Shown here one piece after another: positions 7,869 to 15,761 of a stretch of DNA of 64,000 bases. The DNA comes from Streptomyces sp. WMMB 322 (GTDB taxonomy: Bacteria > Actinomycetota > Actinomycetes > Streptomycetales > Streptomycetaceae). The translations under genes and the position numbers were made by a program. Each line of letters begins with the position of its first letter. The first letter of the stretch is position 1. The stretch covers positions 62,001-126,000 of the forward strand of contig NZ_FMHI01000009.1 in NCBI RefSeq assembly GCF_900090145.1, given 5' to 3'. Below the pieces are notes generated by a model that was not told where the DNA came from, made no database searches, and saw only the letters and a program-made list of their open reading frames with translations.

Positions 7869-10184
7869 CTAATTGGCGGGCTCGGGCTCCGTGCTCTCCT
7901 CCTTCTCCGGCTCGTCCGACGGACCGTCCGACGAGCCGCCGTCGTCACCCGGCGTGCGCACGGAGTCGAGCAGCAGCTGCGCGACGTCGACGACCCGCAG
8001 GTCCTCCTTGGCCTGAGCATCGTTCTTCTTGCCGTTGACCGAGTCCGTCAGCATGACGAGGCAGAACGGGCAGGCGGTGGAGACGATGTCCGGGTTCAGG
8101 GAGAGGGCTTCGTCCACGCGCTCGTTGTTGATGCGCTTGCCGATGCGCTCTTCCATCCACATGCGGGCGCCGCCCGCGCCGCAGCAGAAGCCGCGTTCCT
8201 TGTGGCGGTGCATCTCCTCGTTCCGCAGGCCCGGCACCTTGCCGATGATCTCGCGCGGCGGTGTGTAGACCTTGTTGTGCCGGCCCAGGTAGCACGGGTC
8301 GTGGTAGGTGATCAGACCCTCGACGGGCGTGACGGGGACCAGCTTGCCCTCGTCGACGAGGTGCTGGAGCAGCTGCGTGTGGTGGATGACCTCGTAGTGG
8401 CCGCCCAGCTGCGGGTACTCGTTGGCGAGCGTGTTGAAGCAGTGGGGGCAGGTCGCGACGATCTTCTTCTTCGACGCGGGCTTCTTCGTCGACTCGTCCT
8501 CGTCGTCCTCGCCGAATGCCGCGTTCAGCGTGGCGACGTTCTCCTCGCCGAGCTGCTGGAAGAGGAACTCGTTGCCGAGGCGGCGGGGCGAGTCACCGGT
8601 GCACTTCTCGTCGCCGCCCATGATCGCGAAGTTGACGCCCGCGATGTGCAGCAGCTCGGCGAAGGCCTTGGTGGTCTTCTTCGCCCGGTCCTCCAGGGCG
8701 CCGGCGCAGCCGACCCAGTACAGGTAGTCGACCTCGGTGAGGTCCTCGACGGTCTTGCCGACGACGGGCACCTCGAAGCCGGTGGCCTCCGCGAGCTCCT
8801 TCGTCCACTCCAGACGCTGCTTCTTGGCCAGGCCCCAGGGGTTGCCCTTCTTCTCCAGGTTCTTCAGCATCGTCCCGGCCTCGCTGGGGAACGCGCTCTC
8901 GATCATCACCTGGTAGCGGCGCATGTCGACGATGTGGTCGACGTGTTCGATGTCGACCGGGCACTGCTCGACGCACGCGCCGCACGTGGTGCACGACCAC
9001 AGCACGTCCGGGTCGATGACGCCGTTCTCCTCGGCGGTGCCGATCAGGGGGCGTTCGGCCTCGTCCAGTGCCGACTGCGGCACGTCCTTCAGCTGCTCGT
9101 CGGTCGCCTTCTCCTCGCCCTCCATCGTCTTGCCGCCGCCGGCGAGCAGATAGGGGGCCTTGGCGTGCGCGTGGTCGCGCAGCGACATGATCAGCAGCTT
9201 CGGAGAGAGCGGCTTGCCGGTGTTCCAGGCGGGGCACTGCGACTGGCAGCGGCCGCACTCGGTGCAGGTGGAGAAGTCGAGGAGGCCCTTCCAGGAGAAG
9301 TCCTCGACCTGGGAGGCGCCGAAGCGGACCTCCTCCTCGTTGTCGTCGTCGAGGGCGGTCTCGAAGTCGATCTCCTTGCCGCCGGAGACCATCGGCCGCA
9401 GCTCGCCCAGCGCGGTGCCGCCCTGCGCGTCCCGCTTGAACCAGATGTTGGGGAAGGCGAGGAAGCGGTGCCAGGCCACACCCATGTTGGTGTTGAGCCC
9501 GACGACGATCATCCACACGAAGGACGTGCCGATCTTGATGAGCGCGACGAGGTACGTCAGGTTCTGCAGCGCGCTCACGCTCAGCCCCTCGAAGGCGGCC
9601 ACGAGCGGGTACGAGACGAAGTACGCGGCCTCGTAGCCGTCGACGCCGTGCAGCGCACCCTCGAGCCCGCGCAGCACCAGGATGGCGACGCCGATGGTGA
9701 GGATGACGTACTCCACGAAGTACGCCTGGCCGGCCTTGGAGCCCGCGAAGCGGGACTTGCGGCCCGCGCGCGAGGGCAGGCTCAGCAGGCGGACGACGAT
9801 GAGCGTGATGATGCCCAGCGTCGTCATCAGGCCGATGAACTCCGTGAAGATCTCGTACGGCGCCCACGTGCCGATGAGCGGCAGCGTCCAGTCGGCACGG
9901 AAGAGCTGGCCCATGGCGTGCACGAGCGTCAGCACGAGAGCGAAGAAGCCCACGGCGACGAACCAGTGCGCGAAGCCGATGACGCCCCAGCGGTTCATCC
10001 GGGTGTGGCCGAAGAACTCACGGGCGACGGTGAGCGTGCGCGCTCCCGGCTCGTCGGTGCGAAGGCCCTCCGGCACCGGCTGTCCCAGCCTGACGAAGCG
10101 GTAGATCTGCGCGATGGCGCGCGCGAACAGCGCGATGCCGACCGCGGCCAGCACCAGCGAAACGACGATCGCGGCGAGTTGCAT
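7869..10184 (-). CDS. Membrane Fe-S reductase (heterodisulfide-reductase-like, HdrD/GlpC type)
   Basis: A 771-residue membrane protein combining an N-terminal NarI-like membrane part (about five to six helices in residues 1-240) with a cytosolic HdrD/GlpC-like electron-transfer part. Two [4Fe-4S] ferredoxin motifs are intact: CTECGRCQSQCP (307-318) and CTTCGACVEQCP (398-409). Two cysteine-rich CCG domains follow, with cysteines near 493, 528 and 579/582 and then CYLG (631) and CCGAGG (667-672). Related actinobacterial proteins are thought to pass electrons between quinone and an unknown thiol or flavoprotein partner. The C-terminus is an acidic, disordered tail. It is monocistronic, divergent from dnaK, and ends at a strong hairpin. 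No adjacent partner subunit is present, so it may work alone. Confidence 0.88.
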   Translation of the reverse strand: MQLAAIVVSLVLAAVGIALFARAIAQIYRFVRLGQPVPEGLRTDEPGARTLTVAREFFGHTRMNRWGVIGFAHWFVAVGFFALVLTLVHAMGQLFRADWTLPLIGTWAPYEIFTEFIGLMTTLGIITLIVVRLLSLPSRAGRKSRFAGSKAGQAYFVEYVILTIGVAILVLRGLEGALHGVDGYEAAYFVSYPLVAAFEGLSVSALQNLTYLVALIKIGTSFVWMIVVGLNTNMGVAWHRFLAFPNIWFKRDAQGGTALGELRPMVSGGKEIDFETALDDDNEEEVRFGASQVEDFSWKGLLDFSTCTECGRCQSQCPAWNTGKPLSPKLLIMSLRDHAHAKAPYLLAGGGKTMEGEEKATDEQLKDVPQSALDEAERPLIGTAEENGVIDPDVLWSCTTCGACVEQCPVDIEHVDHIVDMRRYQVMIESAFPSEAGTMLKNLEKKGNPWGLAKKQRLEWTKELAEATGFEVPVVGKTVEDLTEVDYLYWVGCAGALEDRAKKTTKAFAELLHIAGVNFAIMGGDEKCTGDSPRRLGNEFLFQQLGEENVATLNAAFGEDDEDESTKKPASKKKIVATCPHCFNTLANEYPQLGGHYEVIHHTQLLQHLVDEGKLVPVTPVEGLITYHDPCYLGRHNKVYTPPREIIGKVPGLRNEEMHRHKERGFCCGAGGARMWMEERIGKRINNERVDEALSLNPDIVSTACPFCLVMLTDSVNGKKNDAQAKEDLRVVDVAQLLLDSVRTPGDDGGSSDGPSDEPEKEESTEPEPAN

Positions 10185-10409
10185 GAGGGCTCCTCGGGCG
10201 GCCTTCGGGCGAGACCTGATCGATTGGCTTACTAAGCAGTAACTTAACTGGTCCGTATGACATTACCCAGTCCTCCGGTCCTGCTGATACCCGGGCGGGC
10301 GGTGATATGCGTCGCGGGGCGCCATGGCACGCGCGTGCGCCGTGCGGAGCCGCCGGTCCCGCTGCTCCGTCCCTGGTGAGGGGCGGGTGCGCATAAACAC
10401 TGCATAAGA

Positions 10410-10430
10410 GTTGAGTGGACCACGCTCAAG
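10410..10430 (+). promoter_or_regulatory. Second HspR (HAIR-like) operator of dnaK
   Basis: Imperfect inverted repeat GTTGAGT-N7-GCTCAAG, one base off the HAIR consensus in each arm. It lies 32 bases upstream of the perfect HAIR. In S. coelicolor the dnaK promoter is known to have several such repeats bound by HspR. A -35-like TTGACG at 10435-10440 sits between the two repeats. Confidence 0.75.
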
Positions 10431-10461
10431 CCAGTTGACGTTATCGGGGCGGCCATGCACT

Positions 10462-10482
10462 CTTGAGTCAGCTTCACTCAAG
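10462..10482 (+). promoter_or_regulatory. HspR (HAIR) operator of the dnaK operon
   Basis: Exact match to the HAIR consensus CTTGAGT-N7-ACTCAAG. It lies just upstream of the dnaK ribosome binding site (GGAGG at about 10492) and downstream of the -35-like TTGACG at 10435. HspR, encoded at the end of the same operon, represses here using DnaK as co-repressor, so the operon regulates itself. Confidence 0.95.
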
Positions 10483-10504
10483 ACATCAGCTGGAGGAAAC
10501 CGAA

Positions 10505-12373
10505 ATGGCACGTGCGGTCGGCATCGACCTGGGCACGACGAACTCCGTCGTCAGTGTTCTCGAAGGCGGTGAGTCCACCGTCATCACCAACGCCGAGGGC
10601 GCCAGGACCACGCCGTCCGTTGTGGCGTTCGCCAAGAACGGCGAGGTGCTCGTCGGCGAGGTGGCCAAGCGTCAGGCCGTCACCAACGTCGACAGGACGG
10701 TCCGGTCGGTCAAGCGCCACATGGGCACCGACTGGAAGATCAACCTGGACGGCAAGGACTTCAACCCGCAGCAGATGAGCGCCTTCATCCTGCAGAAGCT
10801 GAAGCGCGACGCGGAGTCCTACCTCGGCGAGAAGGTCGAGGACGCCGTCGTGACCGTCCCGGCGTACTTCAACGACGCCGAGCGTCAGGCCACCAAGGAG
10901 GCCGGCGAGATCGCGGGCCTCAACGTGCTGCGCATCGTCAACGAGCCGACGGCCGCCGCCCTCGCCTACGGCATGGAGAAGGAAGACCAGACGATCCTGG
11001 TCTTCGACCTCGGTGGCGGTACCTTCGACGTCTCGCTGCTGGAGATCGGCGACGGCGTCGTCGAGGTCAAGGCCACCAACGGCGACAACCACCTCGGTGG
11101 TGACGACTGGGACCAGCGCATCGTCGACCACCTGGTCAAGCAGTTCCAGTCCGGGCACGGCGTGGACCTGTCCAAGGACAAGATGGCCCTCCAGCGTCTG
11201 CGTGAAGCGGCGGAGAAGGCGAAGATCGAGCTGTCCAGCTCCACCGAGACCTCGATCAACCTGCCCTACATCACGGCGTCCGCCGAAGGGCCGCTGCACC
11301 TGGACGAGAAGCTGACGCGCTCGCAGTTCCAGCAGCTGACCGAAGACCTGCTGGCGCGCTGCAAGACCCCGTTCCACAACGTGATCAAGGACGCCGGCAT
11401 CCAGCTGTCCGAGATCGACCACGTGGTGCTGGTCGGCGGCTCGACGCGTATGCCCGCCGTCGCCGACCTGGTCAAGGACCTGACCGCCGGCAAGGACGCC
11501 AACAAGGGCGTCAACCCGGACGAGGTCGTCGCCATCGGCGCCAGCCTGCAGGCCGGTGTGCTCAAGGGCGAGGTCAAGGACGTCCTGCTGCTGGACGTCA
11601 CCCCGCTGTCCCTCGGCATCGAGACCAAGGGCGGCATCATGACCAAGCTGATCGAGCGCAACACCACGATTCCCACGAAGCGTTCGGAGACCTTCACCAC
11701 GGCCGAGGACAACCAGCCGTCGGTGCAGATCCAGGTCTTCCAGGGCGAGCGCGAGATCGCCGCGTACAACAAGAAGCTCGGCATGTTCGAGCTGACGGGC
11801 CTGCCGCCCGCGCCGCGCAACGTGCCGCAGATCGAGGTCAGCTTCGACATCGACGCGAACGGCATCATGCACGTGTCCGCGAAGGACCTCGGCACGGGCA
11901 AGGAGCAGCGGATGACCGTCACCGGCGGCTCGGCGCTCCCGAAGGAAGACATCGAGCGCATGATGCGCGACGCCGAGCAGTACGCCGACGAGGACGCCAA
12001 GCGCCGCGAGTCGGCGGAGACCCGCAACCAGGCGGAGCAGCTCGTCTACACGACCGAGAAGTTCCTCAAGGACAACGAGGAGAAGGTCCCGGGCGAGATC
12101 AAGACCGAGGTCGAGACCTCTCTCGAGGACCTCAAGGAGAAGCTGAAGGGCGAGGACACCGCGGCGATCCGCGAGGCCAGCGAGAAGGTCGCGTCCACCA
12201 GCCAGAAGCTCGGCCAGGCCATGTACGCCGACGCCCAGGGCGCACAGGAGGAGGCCGCAGGTGCGCAGGCCGGCGCCGGGGCCGCCGGTGAGGGCAAGGC
12301 CGAGGGTGACGAGGACGTCGTCGACGCCGAGATCGTGGACGACGAGCAGAAGCCGAAGGGTGGTGCCGCGTGA
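10505..12373 (+). CDS. dnaK: Chaperone DnaK (Hsp70)
   Basis: ATP-driven Hsp70 chaperone of the cytosol, working with DnaJ and GrpE; in Streptomyces it is also the co-repressor of HspR. The 622-residue length is normal for actinobacteria. The N-terminus MARAVGIDLGTTNSVVSV carries the phosphate-1 motif, VFDLGGGTFDVSLL is the phosphate-2 signature, and VLVGGSTRMPAV the adenosine motif. The substrate-binding domain begins after the linker DVLLLDVTPLSLGIE. The C-terminus ends in the acidic DAEIVDDE motif that binds partners. Start ATG 10505 follows CTGGAGGAAACC. The stop overlaps the grpE start by four bases. Confidence 0.99.
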   Translation: MARAVGIDLGTTNSVVSVLEGGESTVITNAEGARTTPSVVAFAKNGEVLVGEVAKRQAVTNVDRTVRSVKRHMGTDWKINLDGKDFNPQQMSAFILQKLKRDAESYLGEKVEDAVVTVPAYFNDAERQATKEAGEIAGLNVLRIVNEPTAAALAYGMEKEDQTILVFDLGGGTFDVSLLEIGDGVVEVKATNGDNHLGGDDWDQRIVDHLVKQFQSGHGVDLSKDKMALQRLREAAEKAKIELSSSTETSINLPYITASAEGPLHLDEKLTRSQFQQLTEDLLARCKTPFHNVIKDAGIQLSEIDHVVLVGGSTRMPAVADLVKDLTAGKDANKGVNPDEVVAIGASLQAGVLKGEVKDVLLLDVTPLSLGIETKGGIMTKLIERNTTIPTKRSETFTTAEDNQPSVQIQVFQGEREIAAYNKKLGMFELTGLPPAPRNVPQIEVSFDIDANGIMHVSAKDLGTGKEQRMTVTGGSALPKEDIERMMRDAEQYADEDAKRRESAETRNQAEQLVYTTEKFLKDNEEKVPGEIKTEVETSLEDLKEKLKGEDTAAIREASEKVASTSQKLGQAMYADAQGAQEEAAGAQAGAGAAGEGKAEGDEDVVDAEIVDDEQKPKGGAA

Positions 12374-13092
12374 CGGAGGAGACTCCGGGCTTCGACCAGA
12401 AGCCCGACGTCCCCGCCGACGCCGTACAGCCCGATGACGCTGCGGCGCAGGCCGCCGGACCCGTCCCCGCGGAGGACGCGGGGGGTCCGGCGGAGCCCGC
12501 CGGGGACGTGACCGAGAACGAACAGGAAGGCCGGGCCGGAGCGGACTTCGGCGGGGAGACGGGTCAGAATCCTCAGGAAGCGGCGCTGACCGCTCAGCTG
12601 GACCAGACCCGTACGGCTCTGCACGAGCGGACGCAGGACCTGCAGCGGCTCCAGGCGGAGTTCCAGAACTACCGCCGCAGGGTCGAGCGCGACCGCGCGG
12701 CGGTGAAGGAAGTCGCCGTGGCGAATCTGCTCACGGAGCTGCTGCCGGTGCTCGACGACATCGGCCGGGCCCGGGACCACGGTGAACTCGTCGGCGGCTT
12801 CAAGTCGGTGGCGGAGTCGCTGGAGATGGTCGCGGCCAAGATGGGTCTGATGCAGTTCGGCAAGGAGGGCGAGCCCTTCGACCCGACTGTGCACGAGGCG
12901 CTGATGCACTCGTACTCGCCCGACGTCACGGAGACGACGTGCGTGCAGATCCTTCAGCCCGGGTACCGAATCGGCGAACGGACCATCCGCCCCGCGAGGG
13001 TCGGTGTGGCCGAGCCGCAGCCGGGTGCCCAGGGTCCGGCAGGTGAGGAGTCCTCCGACGAAGAGGAGAACGGTGGCCCCGACCAGGGCTGA
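12370..13092 (+). CDS. grpE: Nucleotide exchange factor GrpE
   Basis: Releases ADP from DnaK, resetting the chaperone cycle. It has 240 residues, longer than the E. coli protein because of an acidic, Ala/Pro-rich N-terminal ~70 residues and an acidic tail after the beta domain. The conserved core is visible: the long coiled coil (RTQDLQRLQAEFQNYRRRVERDR, about residues 88-110), then LLPVLDDIGRAR, and the beta domain HEALMHSYSPDVTE with LQPGYRIGERTIRPARVGVA. The GTG start overlaps the dnaK stop (GTGA), indicating translational coupling. dnaJ follows after 57 bases. Confidence 0.98.
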   Translation: MTEETPGFDQKPDVPADAVQPDDAAAQAAGPVPAEDAGGPAEPAGDVTENEQEGRAGADFGGETGQNPQEAALTAQLDQTRTALHERTQDLQRLQAEFQNYRRRVERDRAAVKEVAVANLLTELLPVLDDIGRARDHGELVGGFKSVAESLEMVAAKMGLMQFGKEGEPFDPTVHEALMHSYSPDVTETTCVQILQPGYRIGERTIRPARVGVAEPQPGAQGPAGEESSDEEENGGPDQG

Positions 13093-13149
13093 CCAGACAA
13101 GGCAGGACGGCACGCGCGAATTCGGCACCGGGGAGGAGGGACGCCGCGG

Positions 13150-14340
13150 ATGAGTACCAAGGACTTCATCGAGAAGGACTACTACAAGGTTCTCGGCGTC
13201 CCGAAGGACGCCACCGAGGCCGAGATCAAGAAGGCGTACCGCAAGCTCGCCAGGGAGAACCACCCCGACGCCAACAGGGGCGACGCCAAGGCGGAGGAGC
13301 GCTTCAAGAACGCTTCCGAGGCCTACGACGTGCTCGGCGACGCCAAGCGCCGCAAGGAGTACGACGAGGCGCGCGCCCTGTTCGGCAACGGCGGCATCCG
13401 GACCGGCGGTCCGGGCGGCCCCGGGGGTGCCGGCAGCTTCAACTTCGACCTGAGCGACCTCTTCGGAGGCGGTCAGCCCGGAGGAGCCGGCGGTGGTGCG
13501 GGCGGCTTCGGCGGTGGTCTCGGCGACGTGTTCGGCGGCCTGTTCAACCGCGGCGGTGCCGGTACGCGCACCCAGCCGCGGCGTGGCCAGGACATCGAGT
13601 CCGAGGTGACGCTCAGCTTCACCGAGGCCGTGGACGGGGCGACGGTCCCGCTGCGGATGTCCTCCTCGGCCGCGTGCAAGGCGTGTGCCGGAACGGGCGA
13701 CAAGAACGGCTCACCGCGCGTGTGCCCGACCTGTGTGGGCACCGGCCAGGTCTCGCGCGGCGGCGGTGGCGGCTTCTCCCTGACCGATCCCTGTGTGGAC
13801 TGCAAGGGCCGCGGGCTCATCGCGCAGGACGCCTGTGACACGTGCAAGGGATCGGGACGGGCGACGAGTTCGCGGACCATGCAGGTCCGCATCCCCGCGG
13901 GCGTCAGCGACGGGCAGCGCATCAGGCTGCGCGGCAAGGGCGCACCGGGCGAGCGCGGAGGTCCGCACGGCGACCTGTACGTCGTCGTGCACGTCGACAG
14001 CCACCCGGTCTTCGGGCGCAGGGGAGACAACCTGACTGTGACCGTGCCCGTCACCTACCCGGAGGCGGCGCTCGGCGGCGAGATCAAGGTGCCCACGCTC
14101 GGCGGCCCGCCGGTCACGCTGAAGCTGCCGCCGGGTACGCCCAGCGGCCGTACGATGCGGGCCCGCGGCAAGGGCGCCGTGCGCAAGGACGGGACGAAGG
14201 GCGACCTGCTGGTCACCATCGACGTATCGGTTCCGAAGGATTTGAGCGAGAAGGCAAAGGGCATCCTGGAGTCCTACCGCGACGCGACCGCTGCGGAGGA
14301 CCCGCGGGCCGCTCTGTTCAAGGCCGCGAAGGGAGACTGA
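13150..14340 (+). CDS. dnaJ: Chaperone DnaJ (Hsp40)
   Basis: Type I Hsp40 co-chaperone that stimulates DnaK ATPase and delivers substrates. The 396-residue protein has all expected parts in order: J domain with HPD (NHPDANRG, about residues 37-44), a Gly/Phe-rich linker to about residue 140, the zinc domain with four CxxCxGxG-type repeats (CKACAGTG, CPTCVGTG, CVDCKGRG, CDTCKGSG; about 175-240), and the C-terminal substrate domain. The start at 13150 follows GGGGAGGAGGG. Streptomyces often have a second dnaJ elsewhere; this is the operon copy next to hspR, which starts one base after its stop. Confidence 0.98.
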   Translation: MSTKDFIEKDYYKVLGVPKDATEAEIKKAYRKLARENHPDANRGDAKAEERFKNASEAYDVLGDAKRRKEYDEARALFGNGGIRTGGPGGPGGAGSFNFDLSDLFGGGQPGGAGGGAGGFGGGLGDVFGGLFNRGGAGTRTQPRRGQDIESEVTLSFTEAVDGATVPLRMSSSAACKACAGTGDKNGSPRVCPTCVGTGQVSRGGGGGFSLTDPCVDCKGRGLIAQDACDTCKGSGRATSSRTMQVRIPAGVSDGQRIRLRGKGAPGERGGPHGDLYVVVHVDSHPVFGRRGDNLTVTVPVTYPEAALGGEIKVPTLGGPPVTLKLPPGTPSGRTMRARGKGAVRKDGTKGDLLVTIDVSVPKDLSEKAKGILESYRDATAAEDPRAALFKAAKGD

Positions 14341-14341
14341 G

Positions 14342-14800
14342 GTGAACGGCCGAGGTGGACGACGCAACCCCTACCAGCTGACCGACGAGTCCCCTGTGTA
14401 CGTCATCTCGGTCGCCGCTCAGCTCTCGGGCCTGCACCCGCAGACCCTGCGCCAGTACGACCGCCTCGGGCTGGTCTCCCCGGACCGAGCCGCCGGGCGG
14501 GGCCGGCGCTACTCGGCACGCGACATCGAACTCCTGCGCCAGGTACAGGAGTTGAGCCAGGACGAGGGAATCAACCTCGCGGGGATCAAGCGCATCATCG
14601 AGCTGGAGAATCAGGTCGCCGCGCTGAAATCCCGGGTCGTGGAGCTCCAGCAGGCGGTCGAGGGCGCGGCCGCGGCCATGCAGCAGCGCGAGGCACAGGT
14701 CCACGCCTCCTACCGCCGCGACCTCGTCCCGTACGAGGACGTGCACCCGCAGTCCGGCGCGCTGGTGGTCTGGCGGCCCAAGAAGCAGCGCCGCGACTGA
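14342..14800 (+). CDS. hspR: Heat-shock repressor HspR (MerR family)
   Basis: Repressor of the HAIR-controlled heat-shock genes; with DnaK as co-repressor it binds the operators in front of dnaK and clpB seen in this window. The 152-residue protein has the MerR helix-turn-helix SVAAQLSGLHPQTLRQYDRLGLVSP (about residues 24-48) and wing GRGRRYS, then a coiled-coil region with repeated Leu/Ile (ELENQVAALKSRVVELQQAVEG). It has no effector-binding domain, as expected for HspR. The GTG start lies one base after the dnaJ stop, so it is coupled to the operon. Confidence 0.97.
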   Translation: MNGRGGRRNPYQLTDESPVYVISVAAQLSGLHPQTLRQYDRLGLVSPDRAAGRGRRYSARDIELLRQVQELSQDEGINLAGIKRIIELENQVAALKSRVVELQQAVEGAAAAMQQREAQVHASYRRDLVPYEDVHPQSGALVVWRPKKQRRD

Positions 14801-14810
14801 CGCGCCCACA

Positions 14811-14841
14811 GGCTCCCGGCGGGCATCGGCCCCCGGGAGCC
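14811..14841. terminator. Terminator between hspR and the convergent methyltransferase
   Basis: A 9-bp perfect stem GGCTCCCGG (14811-14819) with its complement at 14833-14841, placed 10 bases after the hspR stop and 19 bases before the stop of the convergent methyltransferase gene. Likely bidirectional. Confidence 0.75.
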
Positions 14842-14860
14842 GTGCTGCGGCCGACGGGGC

Positions 14861-15685
14861 TCAGACGGCGGCTGCGGGCACGGCGGCGACGGCCTTGAAG
14901 TACGTGTAGTGGAAGGTGCCGCCCGGCGCCGCGGCCCGGTACAGGTCGGCGATGCCGCGGTCCCAGTCGGCGCGGCACATGAGGCCTGCGGCCAGGACGT
15001 CGTCGCGGATGAGTTCGTACATGGCGATGAAGGTGTCGCGGGTGAAGCCCTGGACCAGGTCCGGCCGGTTCTCGTCCGCGTAGACGGTGAGCGGCCGTAC
15101 GTCCACGCCCGCATAGCCCGCTGCTGTGAGCAGCGGGTGCAGCCGTCGGCCGATCAGCGCGTCGCCCCTGGCCGCGGACTGGAGCCGCACCTGGGTCTCG
15201 ACCACCGCGTGTGCGCCGGCGCTGTCGGGGTGGAAGAACACCGATCCGTGGTCTCCCTCGATCACGGTGATGGTGCCTCCGGGGCGCAGCAGCCTGCGCA
15301 GGCCCGTCAGTACGCGCTGCGGCTCCGGCAGATGCTCCAGCACGAAGCAGACGAACAGATGGTCGAACTCCCCGTCCCCGTACGGGAGATCGAGCAGATC
15401 GGCCCGGCACCACTCCACTTTCGCCCCGGGCGCCCGTGCCGCCACACGTTCTCGCGCGATGGCCAGAGAGCTCTCCGAGGTGTCGACGGCCACGATGTGG
15501 GCCTGCGGGCTGGAGGCGACCAGGTGCAAGGTCTGGGCGCCCGTTCCGCAGCCGGCTTCCAGCACGCGGCTGCCCGGGGGGTAGGCCGTGCCCTGGTGCA
15601 GGAGCGCCGCGAGGGTGTCCGCCTGGTCGCTGAGGCGGCCGGCCTCACGCGCCGAGTAGCCGTGTACGTAGCGGGCCGATGTCAC
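14861..15685 (-). CDS. Class I SAM-dependent methyltransferase
   Basis: A 274-residue methyltransferase. Motif I is VLEAGCGTGAQT (about residues 40-51), motif II is HIVAVDTSESSLAIA, and the motif IV region is FDHLFVCFVLEHL with the usual LRPGGTITVIEGD strand following (UbiE/COQ5-like Methyltransf_11/25 type). Substrate is unknown; the family acts on small molecules and lipids. GTG 15685 was chosen for its GGGAGGGAGG leader; the much longer open frame upstream lies over the divergent regulator and is not coding. It shares a 76-base intergenic region with that regulator, which may control it. Confidence 0.88.
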   Translation of the reverse strand: MTSARYVHGYSAREAGRLSDQADTLAALLHQGTAYPPGSRVLEAGCGTGAQTLHLVASSPQAHIVAVDTSESSLAIARERVAARAPGAKVEWCRADLLDLPYGDGEFDHLFVCFVLEHLPEPQRVLTGLRRLLRPGGTITVIEGDHGSVFFHPDSAGAHAVVETQVRLQSAARGDALIGRRLHPLLTAAGYAGVDVRPLTVYADENRPDLVQGFTRDTFIAMYELIRDDVLAAGLMCRADWDRGIADLYRAAAPGGTFHYTYFKAVAAVPAAAV

Positions 15686-15761
15686 TGGTCGGCCTCCCTC
15701 CCGGGGCGTGCGCACCCGTCGTCGACGTTGTCCGATCTCACTCTGCTGGGACGATGGACCT

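Noticed and set aside
7782..10235. 817-codon open frame on the plus strand
   Set aside because: Antisense shadow of the Fe-S reductase; sequence is Arg/Val/Leu/His-rich with no motif.
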